Shown: positions 33,909 to 45,979, numbered from the stretch's first letter. The stretch: 64,000 nucleotides of DNA from Macrophomina tecta (GCA_024180945.1 JAKSGN010000006.1:2728001-2792000); one strand, 5' to 3'. Notes: generated from the letters alone by a model not told the origin. Numbers and translations are program-made.

Positions 33909-36443
33909 GGAGGAGTGAGGGCGTGCGGGAAGGTAGTGGTGGTGGTGGTGATGATGTATGGTTGGTTTTGGTGTGACGATGTGGAGGGTTGAGGGGATTG
34001 GGTCTTTTTCGAGTGTTTGGAGGTTAATGTTGATGAAGAAAGGGGATGAAGGAAGGGTTGATGCCGGTTCCTGACTATGGCCTCCCCTATACATTCTTTT
34101 GGAGGGTATTTTGGGACGCCGATTTGCGTGTGATCAGAAGTGAGGTCAAAAGCTCCCTGACAGATGCCAATTGCTGGTAGACACACACACTCTCTCCTAC
34201 TGCCGGTGGCCCCCGAATGGGTTTCATGTGGCGCAATATATCCTCCGTGTGTAGGACGGTAAGCACGTAAGGATATTGAAGAGGATACGTCCGAGGAAGC
34301 CAAGGCCACAGTTAAAGCCATATATGCAAGAGCAAATCAACAGGCATGCCTTCCCTAGGCACGAACGAGTATCACATCCAGCTCATGCCAAAATATTTCG
34401 CTGACAGATACAGCTGAAGATGAGTAAGCCCAGGTCCCGCTGCGCCGATGCTGGCGATGAAGATATTGGCGCAATGAGTCCGAAGCATTTGCATGAACAG
34501 TGAGCGGAAACCCCCTCCCATCCGGCTATGGGGCAGGGGAAAACCGGGTGCAGGCGGATCACATGGCACACACCTTCCTTTTCGCTCGACTCTTGAAGAG
34601 AAGATTCGCATTGCTTGCCACCCCTACGTGGCGCTTGCGTATCAAACGAGGTCCGCAGTCGGCAATCTCCACGGTGAAATAGCCGAAGAAGACAAATATT
34701 GTGTCTGAAGAGAAGATCTACCGGTCCGATAGTGGAATGGCGAATCAGCTGAAACACACGAGGCATGAAAGAATGGCCGTAAAATCTTTAAAGAGGGGGA
34801 GGGGGGAGTGGAAAGATGATGTGGCCACGGCCGATTGGAAAGTATCTGGCATGGCCGTGCGAACAAGAGAGATAGAGAAAAAGAGGCGAGAGACTTCAAG
34901 AAGTCATAGCCCCAACGAGCGACGAGACGGGCGGCATCCTACGGAGATTCTCTTTCTGCTGAGACTTTTTGCCGCAAATCCTCCTTCGGGCAACGTGACC
35001 TAGTGATGCGATGCATGAAGGCTGATCAATCTGAGGTTCAGCGGTCATAGCGCGTCGCAGCGGCTGGTTGATTAGAAACAGATGGCGCAAGGTATAGAGA
35101 ATATGCAGAACGTGCGCAACGGTGAGCACGTCACCGTCGAGGAACCCTGCGGGGAGGTCTGCGCAATTCGATTGGCCGCACAAAAGAGCCTTTCTCCGGC
35201 GGTGGGTTCGGGGGGAGCCGCCACTGCCAAGGGTCGAAGGGGTTCAACAGCCACCAAAAGGCAGGATGATTTAGCTTTGGAGTGACGTGTGTTGCAGGAA
35301 GCAGGCGCATGTCCGGCCACAGACGGTAAGCACGAAGCTAGCGGAGGCCAGATCAAGGTGGGGGCCAAGCTCAGATATGTAGCAAGATCTTCCCCTCCTC
35401 GGACCGAAGATCGGGGTCTAGGCAAGCCAGTTGATCAGCTTCCACTTGGCCGATTCGATGCTGCCTCGTCCGCCCAGGCGAGCAGAGACCAGCAAACCAA
35501 GCCTATGCGGTCGAACGGCGTGGGCAAGCCCCCGAGGCGGATCGCCACACAAGTGACTTTGATGCTCCGGCAGCACTGGAGGCTCAGACGGGGCTCAACT
35601 GGAGGAGGATGCCGGAGCACGCGCAAGCGCCGCCCCGCTGCCTGAGTCGCGCACTTGTTTAGCAGGAGGCGATCAGGATTCGATGAGACGTCCATCTTTC
35701 TCGAACAGGAAACTGTCCCTCGCCTATGTCTCGATCAGTGTTCGCTTGCAGCGAGGCTCTGACTCGGGGGCGCAGGCAGGCATCACCGCCCAAACAACCA
35801 CCTCCTCACCCATTTCCCTGCCGGCCGTGAGTGATTTTCCCGCGCGCCGCCGAGGCCAGACAAGTCCCAGCAGGCTCCTGCGAGCCAACGGCCGTTAGAG
35901 AACGCCTCGCTTGGCGCCGGGCCAGAGCTGCTGGGCCGGCAGGGCGGGGCAGGGCAGGGCAGGGCAGGGCAGGACTCACTGTCAGCTGCGCGCCGCGGAG
36001 GTGTACTTGTGCGGGATGCGACACCAGATCGTCGCAGAGGCGATCATTGCCGATTGCCTTGCGTTCAGAGGACTAGACCATGGTTTCGGGGAAAGGCCGC
36101 CCCGTGCTTCCGCGCCTGGCGTGCTAATGCAGCCTCCGCTGTGCCCAGTAGGGCTCCGCCGAGCCTGTCAGATTCCCCGCCAACCCGTCTGCCGAGTTCC
36201 CGCGCGCTGGTCGCGGCAGGGGGCGGGAAAAAGCAAAAGCAAAAGCGAAAACAAAAACGGACATGGGAGCGCGCCGACTCGGGTCATCGTGGGAGTTTTC
36301 TCGCATTGGAGGCTGGACGCCTCGGTAGAATCGTAGCTAATGACATGACTGTACAGAGCAGGTGGGTGCGTGGATGTAGCGCGCGCGGTATCATCGCAAA
36401 AAGCAAAAGCAAAACGGCAGAGGCCAAGAAAAAGGAAATCCGT
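33909..36443. other. Intergenic region, GH28 remnant to CinA-like gene
   Basis: No gene recognised in 2.5 kb. A (GGGCA)n G-rich run lies at 35942-35972, and A-rich AAAAGC repeats lie near 36228-36260 and 36398-36415. Confidence 0.5.
35942..35972. repeat. (GGGCA)n G-rich tandem repeat
   Basis: Six consecutive GGG blocks with short spacers (GGGCGGGGCA then GGGCA units) satisfy the G-quadruplex pattern of four G3 runs with 1-7 nt loops. The same unit recurs at about 3004-3029 and 3363-3383. Confidence 0.8.
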
Positions 36444-37249
36444 TCAGCAGTTGAGCCAGCCCGAGAAGCGGGCCATGTCGGCCGCTATCACGTCCTTGAC
36501 CAGCCTCAGCGCCTCAGCCGCGAACCTGACCATGTTGGCATCCCGGTCCACCAGCCCCGTCTCGATCTCGCGCTCGACGCAGCCCGCGCTCGACGCGACC
36601 GCCAGCGCGACGTACCCACTGTTTCCCACCGGCGTCAGTACTACCCCCCCGAAAGAGTCTCGCTGCTGTTGCGGTGACTTACGCCTTCATGTTGTCCGTC
36701 TTGCCCCAATTCGACGGGCCCGCGGATCCGCTCTCGGCCACGGCGTACGTCGACTTCAGCTGCCCGCGCAAATGCTCGGCGAGCCCGAGCACGCAGTGGA
36801 TTGACGGCCCGGTGAAGTTGTCGATTTGCTCCTGCGTCCACCCGCCAAAGGCCAGCCGAGACTCGAGCGTGTACAGCTAACAGGCAAGCCACGATCAGCC
36901 CATCCGCCCCACAGTAAATTAAGGAATGATATCGAGCACAACCACAACGTACCGTCAGGCCCCCTTTGTAGACTGCGCTCGCCCCGGGCACCGAGAGGAT
37001 GGCTGCCGAGATCAAACCACCAGCCGCCTGTTTACGTATGAACGCCACATGGTTAGCCACTAATCCACTTCCATCCCCATCTCCGGCCAGCTCGAATAAC
37101 GCTCGAGAAGGGTGGGTGGGGGGGCTGCTGCTTACAGTCTCGCCGCAGGAGATGGTCTCTCCCCGGTCCTTGAGCAGCTCGACAACCTCGTGCACGATCT
37201 CGCGGAGCTCGGCCGGGGGGAAGACTGCGTTGTCGGTCTTGGTCGGCAT
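36444..37249 (-). CDS. CinA C-terminal (PncC-like) domain protein
   Basis: Four exons on the minus strand (37136-37249, 36953-37027, 36683-36876, 36444-36618) give 185 residues; introns are 108, 76 and 64 nt. Junctions yield CGET/AAGGLISAAILSVPGASA, KGGLT/LYTLESRLAFGGWT and NMK/AGYVALAVAS, a full-length stand-alone CinA-C domain. The bacterial homologue PncC deamidates nicotinamide mononucleotide in NAD salvage. Here the catalytic-loop Ser of the bacterial AESCTGG motif aligns with Thr (GETAAGGL), and the later Lys of the TYSNEAK motif aligns with Arg, so deamidase activity is uncertain. An in-frame upstream ATG at 37384 would add 45 residues resembling a mitochondrial presequence; I chose 37249 because fungal homologues, as I recall them, start near here. 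Presumably cytosolic. Confidence 0.85.
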
Positions 37250-40200
37250 TGCGAATGCGGTACGGCGGGCAATCTGACTCGACGGACCCGGAAGGATTCT
37301 GCTTCTGAGACAGCTGAGGTGATGGAGAGAGTGGGAAAAAGCCGGAGCCTGTGCTGCAGGGGGGGTGGAGGAGCAGGTGGTCACTGTGAGCAGGTACGCG
37401 TCAGGGCATTATATATACACGGTAAACGAGCGAAAGGAAAAATGAGGGACACACTCCAACACGCTAGTAGCTTGGGGAAGCGTATTCAGCCCCTGATCAT
37501 AGCTCCCCCATCTGATGCCGCTAGTGCAGCCTTCCCGCTTCTCCGATGGTACCGCTAGATAGCCTTTCCATTAGCCTCCCAAGCGGTGGCCCCCGGGTCC
37601 AATCGCAGCATACAGACTATGTGCTGAAGCCAGCCAGCCATTTTGCGCTGCCGGCCCGTCAATTGCGCTATCTCATCCGGTTAGCAAGTGAGGCGCGGCA
37701 GACTCCCGACCACCCAACCACGGCAGACAGCGGAGAGCGCGTTCCTATCCCCAGCCTTAGCGCATAATCTAGACTTCGGCACCACCGCGCACTTAACAGC
37801 GGGGTTGACAGGTCTGGCAGGGCCTCGTTCCCCTGTCGGCCGCGGTTGGCCAACAGCCCGCAGCACCTCCTCCACGGGGCCAGGGTCCAGTCCAGCCTCT
37901 ATTGCTTGTGGTTCGCAGCAACAACGGGATGATCGATCTTGGCTGCACGACGGCGAACGCCGCCCGGCCCGCTCGCAAGCCCGAGCAGCAAGAAAGGCGT
38001 TTTCGCAGGGCGGCCATGGGGCCGTGGGTGGGTGTGGACGATCGACCCTCCGGTGGGGAGAGGTGCGTGGTGGGTGAGCAATCTACATGCGGAGAGCAGA
38101 GGCATGGGAGTAATCGTGCCGAGCTGGCCCCCCCCTCTCTCGTCCACGCACACGCCTTCCCCCAAGAAAGCCCGCTTGCTTCTTTTTGCGGAGAGGGAAG
38201 ATCCTCGTCGATCTTCAGATGTCTTGCATGTGGGTTCCCCAACGTCGAGCCTGCTCCGGACCCGGCTCCTTGCTCCTTTCCCCTTCGCTCGTTGGTCCGA
38301 TTTGGCAACCAAACGCACAATTCCTCGGCACCTTGCAACGCCAATCCCGTAGGCGCCCTGTTGCAAGACCTCCAGTCTGCACTCTCGCCTTTTCTGCCGG
38401 AGAGCATGAAAGAGTCCAGAAGAACTTAGTCTTGCCTTTCGAGCTGTGCAATCGCCGATGGCATTCTCCAAGGCGAATGGCAATTAATGACGAACCAGCG
38501 CTTCGCCCGAAGAACGCTCTCTCTGAAGCAGCGGCTCGAATTTCCGCCTTCGCAAACGCCCCCATCCCTCCAAAGCACTTCAGCACTAACCTTCATTTGC
38601 CCTGACCGCGCCATGTCCGTCCCGTCCGCCCGCACATTTGGCGGCCGCCGTTTCTCTCGCCGTACTCTTGCCTCTATCAGGCAAAGCCGCTGACTGCATA
38701 CCGACCACAAACAGCTAGCGAGGGAAAACGGAGAGAGAGGTAGAGTCAAAGGCAAAACAATGGTTCCGGTGGAGTGGCGGGAAACCTTCTGCACAGAGCT
38801 CGTCCCGCAGCAGCAGTGCAGCAGGGCCATAGCGTTGGCCAGACCGACGAGAGAGATAAGGCGCGGAGAAGGCTTGTACTGTCCGCCAGGCCGGCCAAAT
38901 TCCCCCAGGCTGGCATCAAATCCCGGTTCCTTATTGCCTGCTTGCCCTCTCACTAAAAAAAAAAAAGAATTGATTCGGTGGCTGACTGATCCAGTCCGGG
39001 CTGTGGCCCTCAATTCGTGGCTGACGAGAAAGGCGCGCAACAGGGACGTGACGGAGCTGCCTCCCGCCCAACGCCCGTGCTGATTAGTTGTGAAAAGCGC
39101 AACCTTCCCTCTCTCGCGCCGCCTCTTATCAACCAGTGATGCGCATCCGCGTGTGGCGCAGAGACAAGCAGAAAGCGGTAATGCGAAAGGTTGCATAAGG
39201 AGACGGCCTGCGGGGCGTAGGCAGGCCCAGGTCTTCCATTCCCTCCCCACGCCCTAGGGTGTGCATCGTCTTGCCCAAACCGGCGCGTAACCCGACGAAA
39301 TGGGTAACGGTCGGGGCGCTCGGGTATCTCACATAGAGAGAAGATTGTGTGTGTGTGTGTCGGTGCTCTCCACCAATAATTCTCCCATCAATACGCGGCG
39401 GAGATCTCCAGCGCCCCCGAACGGGAACTCCACAATTTCACGGCTGTTCTTTCCTGCGCCCTGCGCTGCAGCTGCCAGATTGTCTGATTAGTTTTTTTGC
39501 TTTTTGCCTAACCGAGGCATACGTGAGACGTGCGTGGTGACGATAGCTGAGAGCAGATGGTAAAAGCTTTTTTTCGGTTCGTGGATGCCCTTCGTCGTTT
39601 CGTCCTTCAATACTGTGGAGGCACCAACAGCGGCAGATCACCGCTATTGCCCAATCCCAGCTGCGAATCCCCCCGCTTTCTCCAGATGGATCCTTTCCGT
39701 TTCAGCGGCAGCTAATGACAAGAGCGGTAAAAGGATACGATGAGCATGATAGGCTGCCATCCCAAGATGCCGTCCGTTCGTTTTGAGAGGGAAAATCTTC
39801 TCCATCCCCTACCAGAAGGCGGGCCGCCGTGGCGGAGTTAATCCTACTCGCTTCCCGTCCGGTGGCGGTACTATTGATGAGGCTCACGGACAGGACCCAC
39901 TCTCAGGCAGTCCCAGGCTCCGGTAGGACGATTCAGCACAATTCCAGCCATCTGGGTCCAACGCCTGGCCAAATCGGAGCACGGCCCGGAAGTATGAGCA
40001 GACAAGAGTATATTCCCGTACATCGCCAATACGGCGAAACTCGAGCCATTCGCCATCGGCATTTCTCGACGTGCGCCGTGTTCGCAGGGGAAATGACAAA
40101 GGAGCGCACCGGGTGCCGCCGAACTGCTGTCTAGCGTGGGCGCAGTGCGTGCCGTTTTCCGGTAGCGAATGGTGATGAGTGTACATCGTCTAGCCCATTA

Positions 40201-40750
40201 CAAGTCCCGATCGCCACTGGCCTCCGGTCTCACGGCAGAGCCAGGAAGAGGGTTTCCCATATCGACGAGGAGCACCTGTGCTACTAGAGGAGATGGTTCC
40301 TCCAGGGCCTTCGATGGCAATTGGGGGAGCACTGCTGTCGGCGAATGCCATCACAGCTTACTGAATGCAGCGTCTTCAAGGGGGCTGGCGGGACATTCCT
40401 TGCTCTTTAGATGGAATTCGTCGACGTTCCAGAAAGGGCGGGACTCTCCTACCCACCCATGCGGATGGAATTCTTCAACGTCCAGAAGACTCTGTAGGAT
40501 AAGGGGAGAGAACGAAGAGGGGGACCGCGCGGCATGTTGGCAGGGCTGTTTCTCCGCAAATGGAAACGGCCCTCCCTTGCTTCCCAGACCCCGAAGAACC
40601 AGAACACACAGAGCGCTTATCAGCTGAAAGAAGATCCAGCAAAGACGCACGAACATGATCAATCAGCTTCTGCGTGCCTGCCCTGCCTTCGGAGGGGCTC
40701 CCGGGTTTCTCGTCATTGCATAATGCATCTTCCCCAACAGACGTGAGAGC
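37250..40750. other. Intergenic region, divergent CinA-like and 416-residue protein genes
   Basis: No gene recognised in 3.5 kb. A12 lies at 38955-38966 and (GT)n near 39345-39360. An imperfect direct repeat of about 24 bp (ATGGAATTC...CCAGAA) occurs at about 40411 and 40465. Confidence 0.5.
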
Positions 40751-42057
40751 ATGCCATCCTCACATTCCACCAATTCCGTCGGTCCCAGGTGCAGCTGTAT
40801 CTCCTTTTCCTCTGTCGCCGAAACGCTCATGTCACACGAATCTGCCTTCGATAGCATCATCATCCAAGCACTTCCAGTAGGCTCGCGCTTAGCGTTCGTG
40901 CGTCAGCTGTGGGCTCCCGCAGCAACTTGCACCGCCACAGGCGGCAACGGCGTACAAGGAACGGCATCGTACTCCATCCTCTCTGGTGACCAAAAAGGAG
41001 GCGACTGCCACATCGACTACGAGGCCTTTTTCGAGTACTATCTGAACGAATGCACACACGCGCTGCGCGACCGTCGCGAACACGTCTCAGTCCGCACGCA
41101 CCGAGACATCCTCGACATCGCAGAGCTGCTCAAGAACCCCGCCAACACGCGTGAAGACATCCTCCGGGCATTGCGAGCGAGGCCCACTTCCTTGGGATGC
41201 GACGATGGTGCCAGCGAGTGTTCGTCATACATAGCGCCAGACTCGCCTGTGACGCTGAAGCATGCCCACGTCGACAACAAGAACATCCATGGATCTATCG
41301 ACCTCGTCGCACGGCTGCTCACCATGACCAAGGTCGGCAGCGACGATGCGGGTCTCGGGCCGAGGGGCCGGCTGGCTTGGACGGACGGCTCTTTGAGCGA
41401 ATCGGTCAGCAATTACTTCGACAAGACGCCAACGTTGACCATGAAGGCGGTGCAGCTGGAGAAGGTCTTCAACGCTCAAAATCTGCAGCGCTTCACCGGC
41501 ATGCAGATCGAGTGGACCGACAACCTTGCCGACCACCTGCGGATGTGTGAGTTCGAGAAGAAGATACGCGTGTTCCACCACGTAACGTTTCTGGAGAACC
41601 ATCGGAGGTGAGTACTCTGGATCTGAATAGTCTCCTTGGTGGCCATTTGGCTGATTTCTGCAGCGGCATAATACCCCAAACGCTCATAGATGAGACCTTA
41701 AAGACAATAGATCTACTTTTTCCTTCGTCAGACCCCAAAGTAAAGCTTTGGTACGAAAAGCACCGATTTGAGCATGCTCTCGATCCGAAGGCCGCCGATC
41801 ATGGGTCCTTACGATCAGAAGACCGAATAATAGATAATTTCCGATATTGGAAAGACCGCATATGTATCTTGAAGCAGGAATTCGATGAAGGTACACCCAA
41901 GACTTTCCAGCAATGGTGGTACGACAGAAGGAGCGGGCCGCAGTGGTATACGTTCTGGATTGCTATTGTCGTATTAATTCTCACGATATTCTTTGGTGTT
42001 GTTCAATCCATCGAGGGCGCACTGCAGGTCTGGAAGGCGTTCCAGACTGAGACCTAG
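40751..42057 (+). CDS. Uncharacterised fungal protein with C-terminal membrane segment
   Basis: Two exons, 40751-41607 and 41664-42057 (56-nt intron), give 416 residues. A second Met at codon 27 (MSHESAFDSII) may be the real start. I recognise the type from filamentous fungi but know no function. The central part has PDSPVTLKHAHVDNKNIHGS, GPRGRLAWTDGSLSESV and LQRFTGMQIEWTDNLADHLR; the second exon opens GIIPQTLIDETLKTIDLLFP. Near the end is the motif WWYDRRSGPQWYTFWIA followed by one hydrophobic helix (about 390-408, IAIVVLILTIFFGVVQSI), so it looks tail-anchored with most of the chain facing the cytosol. No enzyme motif or signal peptide was seen. It lies alone, convergent with APT1. Confidence 0.82.
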
Positions 42058-42397
42058 ATTGTTGATTGCCTCATGCGGAAATCTTTGACAAAATAATGGG
42101 AAATGTAGCCTTAGGGAAAAAGACGAGCTCCATTTGGGTATAGAGTCTGAGCTGAGCAGGACCTTAGAGCCTGCGGCCATCTAATTGTTCACGTGTAAAT
42201 ATCCAACTTTACCTCCCTAGCGATAGGAATTCGCTTAAGAGCTTCAGCTCTGCCGGTCATACAATGACTGTTGCGAGCAAAGCGACCAGGGGTAGACTCC
42301 GCTTTCTGTACGCGACCACGCAGAGTATAGCGGAAATGACAAATAGTATAAATGACCCAATTGTGGATCCAGAGAAATCGAAAGAGGTCGAAGGTAG
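42058..42397. other. Short convergent intergenic region
   Basis: 340 bp between two facing 3' ends. Nothing recognised beyond the 3' UTRs it must contain. Confidence 0.5.
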
Positions 42398-43347
42398 TCA
42401 GAGGCTGCCGGAAGCGTCTTCCTTGTCACCAAGAGGGGGGAGTCTATCCCTGAGGTACGCTTCGAGGTCATCGATCTCCTCAGGATCCGCAGAGTGTGGA
42501 AGGCCCCTAGATAATGTAAGTATACTCTGCTGAGCCTTAGATCCATCTTCGCCCTGAGGAGCTTACTGGTATGTCTTAAAATCGACCTTCCAGCCCCATT
42601 CCTTGAGCTTGGAGGCAGTCCTTTGGCCCCACTCGTACCTCACAACAGGGTCGACGTCGCCATGAGCCATGAAAATAGGGGTATCCTTGTTCGGGTTCTC
42701 CTCAGGAACCATCTCGCGAATCTTATTCTGGAGCAAAAGGTAGCAGCTCAAACCTGCGCCGAGCCTGTCAGCCGCGTCGTGTGGGCACGGGTCGAAACCG
42801 CTGACCAAAGATTCCGCCAAGCTTGTGTGGGAAGGTGACACCTGAGAGCAACGACATGGCACCACCTTGGGAGAAACCCCCGATGACGATGCGGTTGCTT
42901 GGGATGCCCTTGTCCATCTCCTGCTTGATCAGGCCGTGAAAGTATTCCATGCTACGCTTGATACCGGCCTCGTCCTCGGAGCGCTGGTTGATGTCAGAAA
43001 GGGACATGATATCGTACCATCCGGGCATGCGCATGCCCATGTTGATGGTGATGGGGATGGAGGGAGCGCTGGGGAAGATGAAGGACACTTCGTCGAACTT
43101 GTTGCGGCGGCGCCAGTTCTCAGCGAGGAACATCCATCCTGCACCACTATGGAGTAAGTCAGCATCAGCCTCCTGTGCAATGTTCCAGCTGTGGCGGGTA
43201 CAGTTTCGGCGGCAATAAATGGGTGACGAAGGGCGTGCAGCGGGGTACGAGCGGGCAGATTTACCTGTCGCCCAGCCCGTGAGCGACGATGACGGTAGCG
43301 GTATGGCGCTTGAGGGCGGGGACAACGAGCGGAGCAGGAACCGACAT
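42398..43347 (-). CDS. APT1: Acyl-protein thioesterase 1 (alpha/beta hydrolase)
   Basis: Four exons on the minus strand (43265-43347, 42806-43146, 42567-42753, 42398-42506) give 239 residues, the usual length; introns are 118, 52 and 60 nt. The junctions restore HGLGDS/GAGWMFLAENWR, GGIFG/LSCYLLLQNK and FKTYQ/GLPHSADPEEIDDL. The nucleophile Ser sits in GGFSQGGAMSL (about residue 120), the acid in HGDVDPVV (about 176) and the His in GLPHSAD (about 208), a complete catalytic triad. By family APT1 removes palmitate from S-acylated proteins such as Ras and G-alpha subunits in the cytosol and also hydrolyses lysophospholipids. It is divergent from the DNA glycosylase gene (410 bp between start codons). 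Confidence 0.95.
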
Positions 43348-43757
43348 GGCGGATAATGATGTGGTGATGAGATAGGATACGTGACGGAGAGGAAGGTTGG
43401 CGCGTAGAGGTCGCGCTGTCACGTCGTCGTGCCGTGGAGCGCGAGACCCTGCATGACTCGGCGCAGCCGATCATTGGCTCAAACCGCAGACGTCATGGAC
43501 TTCCCGCGCCTGCCGCCTCTCACTTGCCCCCCACCACTTCCTCGCCTCGTTCCTCATCTCAGCACCTCGAACCTGGCCATTGAGTTCGCAGAGTCGCTCA
43601 AGCCCTCCCTGCAGCTCATTCTCTCCCTGATTGCCACATCTTCAAGACGGAACTTCTCCGACGACATCTGTTGCGCGTTCAGCCTTCCTCGTCCCTTATT
43701 GGGGTGATAGTGTCTGTCCGTCCATCTTCAGGTCTTCTCAACCAATTCGCCTCAGTC
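43348..43757. promoter_or_regulatory. Divergent promoter, APT1 and DNA glycosylase
   Basis: 410 bp between divergent start codons must contain both promoters. The right part is CT-rich; no TATA box is evident. Confidence 0.45.
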
Positions 43758-45317
43758 ATGGTCCCCCGTGCCACCCGAGCATCAGCTCGCCACCAAGCGT
43801 CAGCCTCTGCCACGAAGCTGGAAGCGTCGCACCTGTCCAGCTTGCCGGCTACACCTATACCTTCCAAGAAGGCCACTCCTAGGAAAGCGTCCCAAAGAGT
43901 GACCACGACGAGGCCTTTGGCAGCCAACTCCATCAAGGATGAGCCCATCACGCCCAACACTGGTCGCAAGAGAGCAAGGACACCTGCGAAAGTCGAGGAA
44001 GATGACGGTGACTTGCCACATGGACTAGGAGCTATTCCAGCTGTGAACGACGACTCTGCTGAGGATAAGAAACCCACTAAGAAACGCAGATCGAAGGCTA
44101 CCAGCAAGTCTGCGAAGCCCAACGTCGCAAAAGCTCTTGAGGATGTGGCTCCACTGGCTGAGAAGCTTGCTGAAGCAGACCGGGATGGGTCTGAGTTGAC
44201 CAAGAAGAAGAAGGAGAAGAAGAAGGGAAAGGGCAAGTCCAATAACTACGGCCTCACACCCGGACAATCACCCTACCCTGACTACCCTCACCCAACTCCA
44301 GAAGAGTGCCAAGAGGTCACCCGCATTCTGTCGAAAATGCATGGTGTAGTGAAAGTGCCAAAGGAAATACCAATCCCTTCTCTCACCACATCTGGCTGCG
44401 GAGAAGTCCCTTCAGTGCTTGATGCGTTGATCAGAACCCGACTGAGCGCTGCAACTTCTGGTATCAACTCTTCCCGCGCATTCCAAGGCCTAGTCAAACG
44501 CTTCGGCATCATTCAGGAAGGTGTCGGCAAAGGAAGCGTCAACTGGGATGCCGTCCGCGTTGCAGACACTAAAGAAGTGTTCGAAGCCATCAAGAGTGGT
44601 GGACTAGCAGATGTGAAGAGTAAAGATATCAAGAAGATCCTGCAGATGGTTTACGAAGAGAACCAGGCTCGCCACGACGCTCTCACCAAGGACTCTGCGA
44701 CCACCCCAGCGGGTGCCGAGAACGAAAGCGTTGGCGAACGTAAGCTCGAAGTTGCACGCGCCGAGGCCAACGTTCTATCTCTCGATTACCTGCATTCTCT
44801 TTCTTCGAACGACGAGATCATGGCCCACTTGCTGCGCTACCCAGGCATCGGCGTCAAGACGGCGTCTTGCGTTCTGCTCTTCTGCTTCCAACGTCCTTCT
44901 TTTGCTGTTGATACACACGTTTTCCGCTTGGCCAAGTGGCTCAACTGGGTCCCTTCCGACAAGAACGTCACTCGTGACTCGACGTACGCGCACTTGGACG
45001 TGCGTATCCCTGATGATCTCAAGTATGCTCTCCATCAGCTCCTCATCCGCCACGGAAAGGCCTGTCCCCGCTGTCGAGCCATCACCGGCACAAGTAGCGA
45101 GGGCTGGGAGAAGGGATGTCCGATTGACCATCTTGTCAAAAGGACTGGCGCCAAGAAAGGCGGCATCGACGGCGGCACAAAGTCGATGACTACGCTGAGA
45201 GGCCGACGCAGACCAACGAATGACTACTTTTCTGAAGAGGAGGAGAGCGAGATGAGCGATCTGGCGACCAGTGATGGGGATCTTAGCGAGCTTTCCGATG
45301 TGGACGACGAGGAATGA
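43758..45317 (+). CDS. HhH-GPD DNA glycosylase, endonuclease III type
   Basis: A single exon of 519 residues from the ATG in TCAGTCATGG. The N-terminal 190 residues are Lys/Ala/Ser-rich and contain likely nuclear localisation signals (KKPTKKRRSK; a Lys-rich run near 180). The HhH-GPD domain follows. The helix-hairpin-helix YPGIGVKTAS near 360 holds the catalytic Lys equivalent, and the catalytic Asp lies in FAVDTHVFRL near 384. By family it excises oxidised or mismatched pyrimidines and nicks the abasic site in base-excision repair. The [4Fe-4S] signature of bacterial endonuclease III (four Cys) is incomplete: I see only ACPRC and a single Cys about 15 residues later. The tail is acidic (EEEESEMSDLATSD). 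The substrate is not deducible. Confidence 0.88.
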   Translation: MVPRATRASARHQASASATKLEASHLSSLPATPIPSKKATPRKASQRVTTTRPLAANSIKDEPITPNTGRKRARTPAKVEEDDGDLPHGLGAIPAVNDDSAEDKKPTKKRRSKATSKSAKPNVAKALEDVAPLAEKLAEADRDGSELTKKKKEKKKGKGKSNNYGLTPGQSPYPDYPHPTPEECQEVTRILSKMHGVVKVPKEIPIPSLTTSGCGEVPSVLDALIRTRLSAATSGINSSRAFQGLVKRFGIIQEGVGKGSVNWDAVRVADTKEVFEAIKSGGLADVKSKDIKKILQMVYEENQARHDALTKDSATTPAGAENESVGERKLEVARAEANVLSLDYLHSLSSNDEIMAHLLRYPGIGVKTASCVLLFCFQRPSFAVDTHVFRLAKWLNWVPSDKNVTRDSTYAHLDVRIPDDLKYALHQLLIRHGKACPRCRAITGTSSEGWEKGCPIDHLVKRTGAKKGGIDGGTKSMTTLRGRRRPTNDYFSEEEESEMSDLATSDGDLSELSDVDDEE

Positions 45318-45700
45318 TTTTTTCTGGCAGAAGAAATGTTTGTGTTATCCCAGATGGTGTTAATTATGGTGGGTTATTACAAGACTACTGTCAGAACCAT
45401 CTCTGCAAACCTGTATATACATAAATGGCAAAGCGACAGGTAGCTGGGTAGATCTTATCTCAAACAGGATATGGATGTGACGCTCGATCGAAGCTCGCTT
45501 ACAATGAATGCTCAGCCAGCATGCTGACCGGCAAATGCACTAGATCGAAACGTGTCGGACGGCCGGCCAATTTTTCTAGTCGTGATCCTGCTGGCCGTCC
45601 GGTCACTCTATTTATACTTACATGCTATTTCTTCTGGTCCATCAACATTTCGCTTGCAATCACGATGCTGTAGCTCTCTTGCTATCCTGTTTCTTAAAGC

Positions 45701-45735
45701 ACGTTCAAGCACGTTCAAGCACGTTCAAGCACGTT
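45701..45735. repeat. 10-bp tandem repeat ACGTTCAAGC, 3.5 copies
   Basis: Three perfect copies of ACGTTCAAGC followed by ACGTT. It is a minisatellite in the 3'-3' intergenic region; each unit contains the palindromic core ACGT. Confidence 0.92.
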
Positions 45736-45979
45736 TACTTGCTTGGCCCCCCGCCACCGACGAGATCTAGTCACCGTATACTATCTATATCCACTACCAT
45801 AGCAATACCGCACCTCGTTGACCACAGCGAAACATTAACTGAGAGCCCCGCCTACCCATGATGACAACAGCAGCAAGGATGACCATATTTGCCTGCAATC
45901 AGCAGCCACCAGGTGACTTGAGAACAAGAAAAGAAGAGCAAAATGTCTGTGTGTGTGGAAGAGAAAAATAAACCAAAGG

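Noticed and set aside
37250..37384. Upstream start adding 45 residues to the CinA-like protein
   Set aside because: Possible mitochondrial form, but remembered homologues begin near the chosen Met; left as an alternative.
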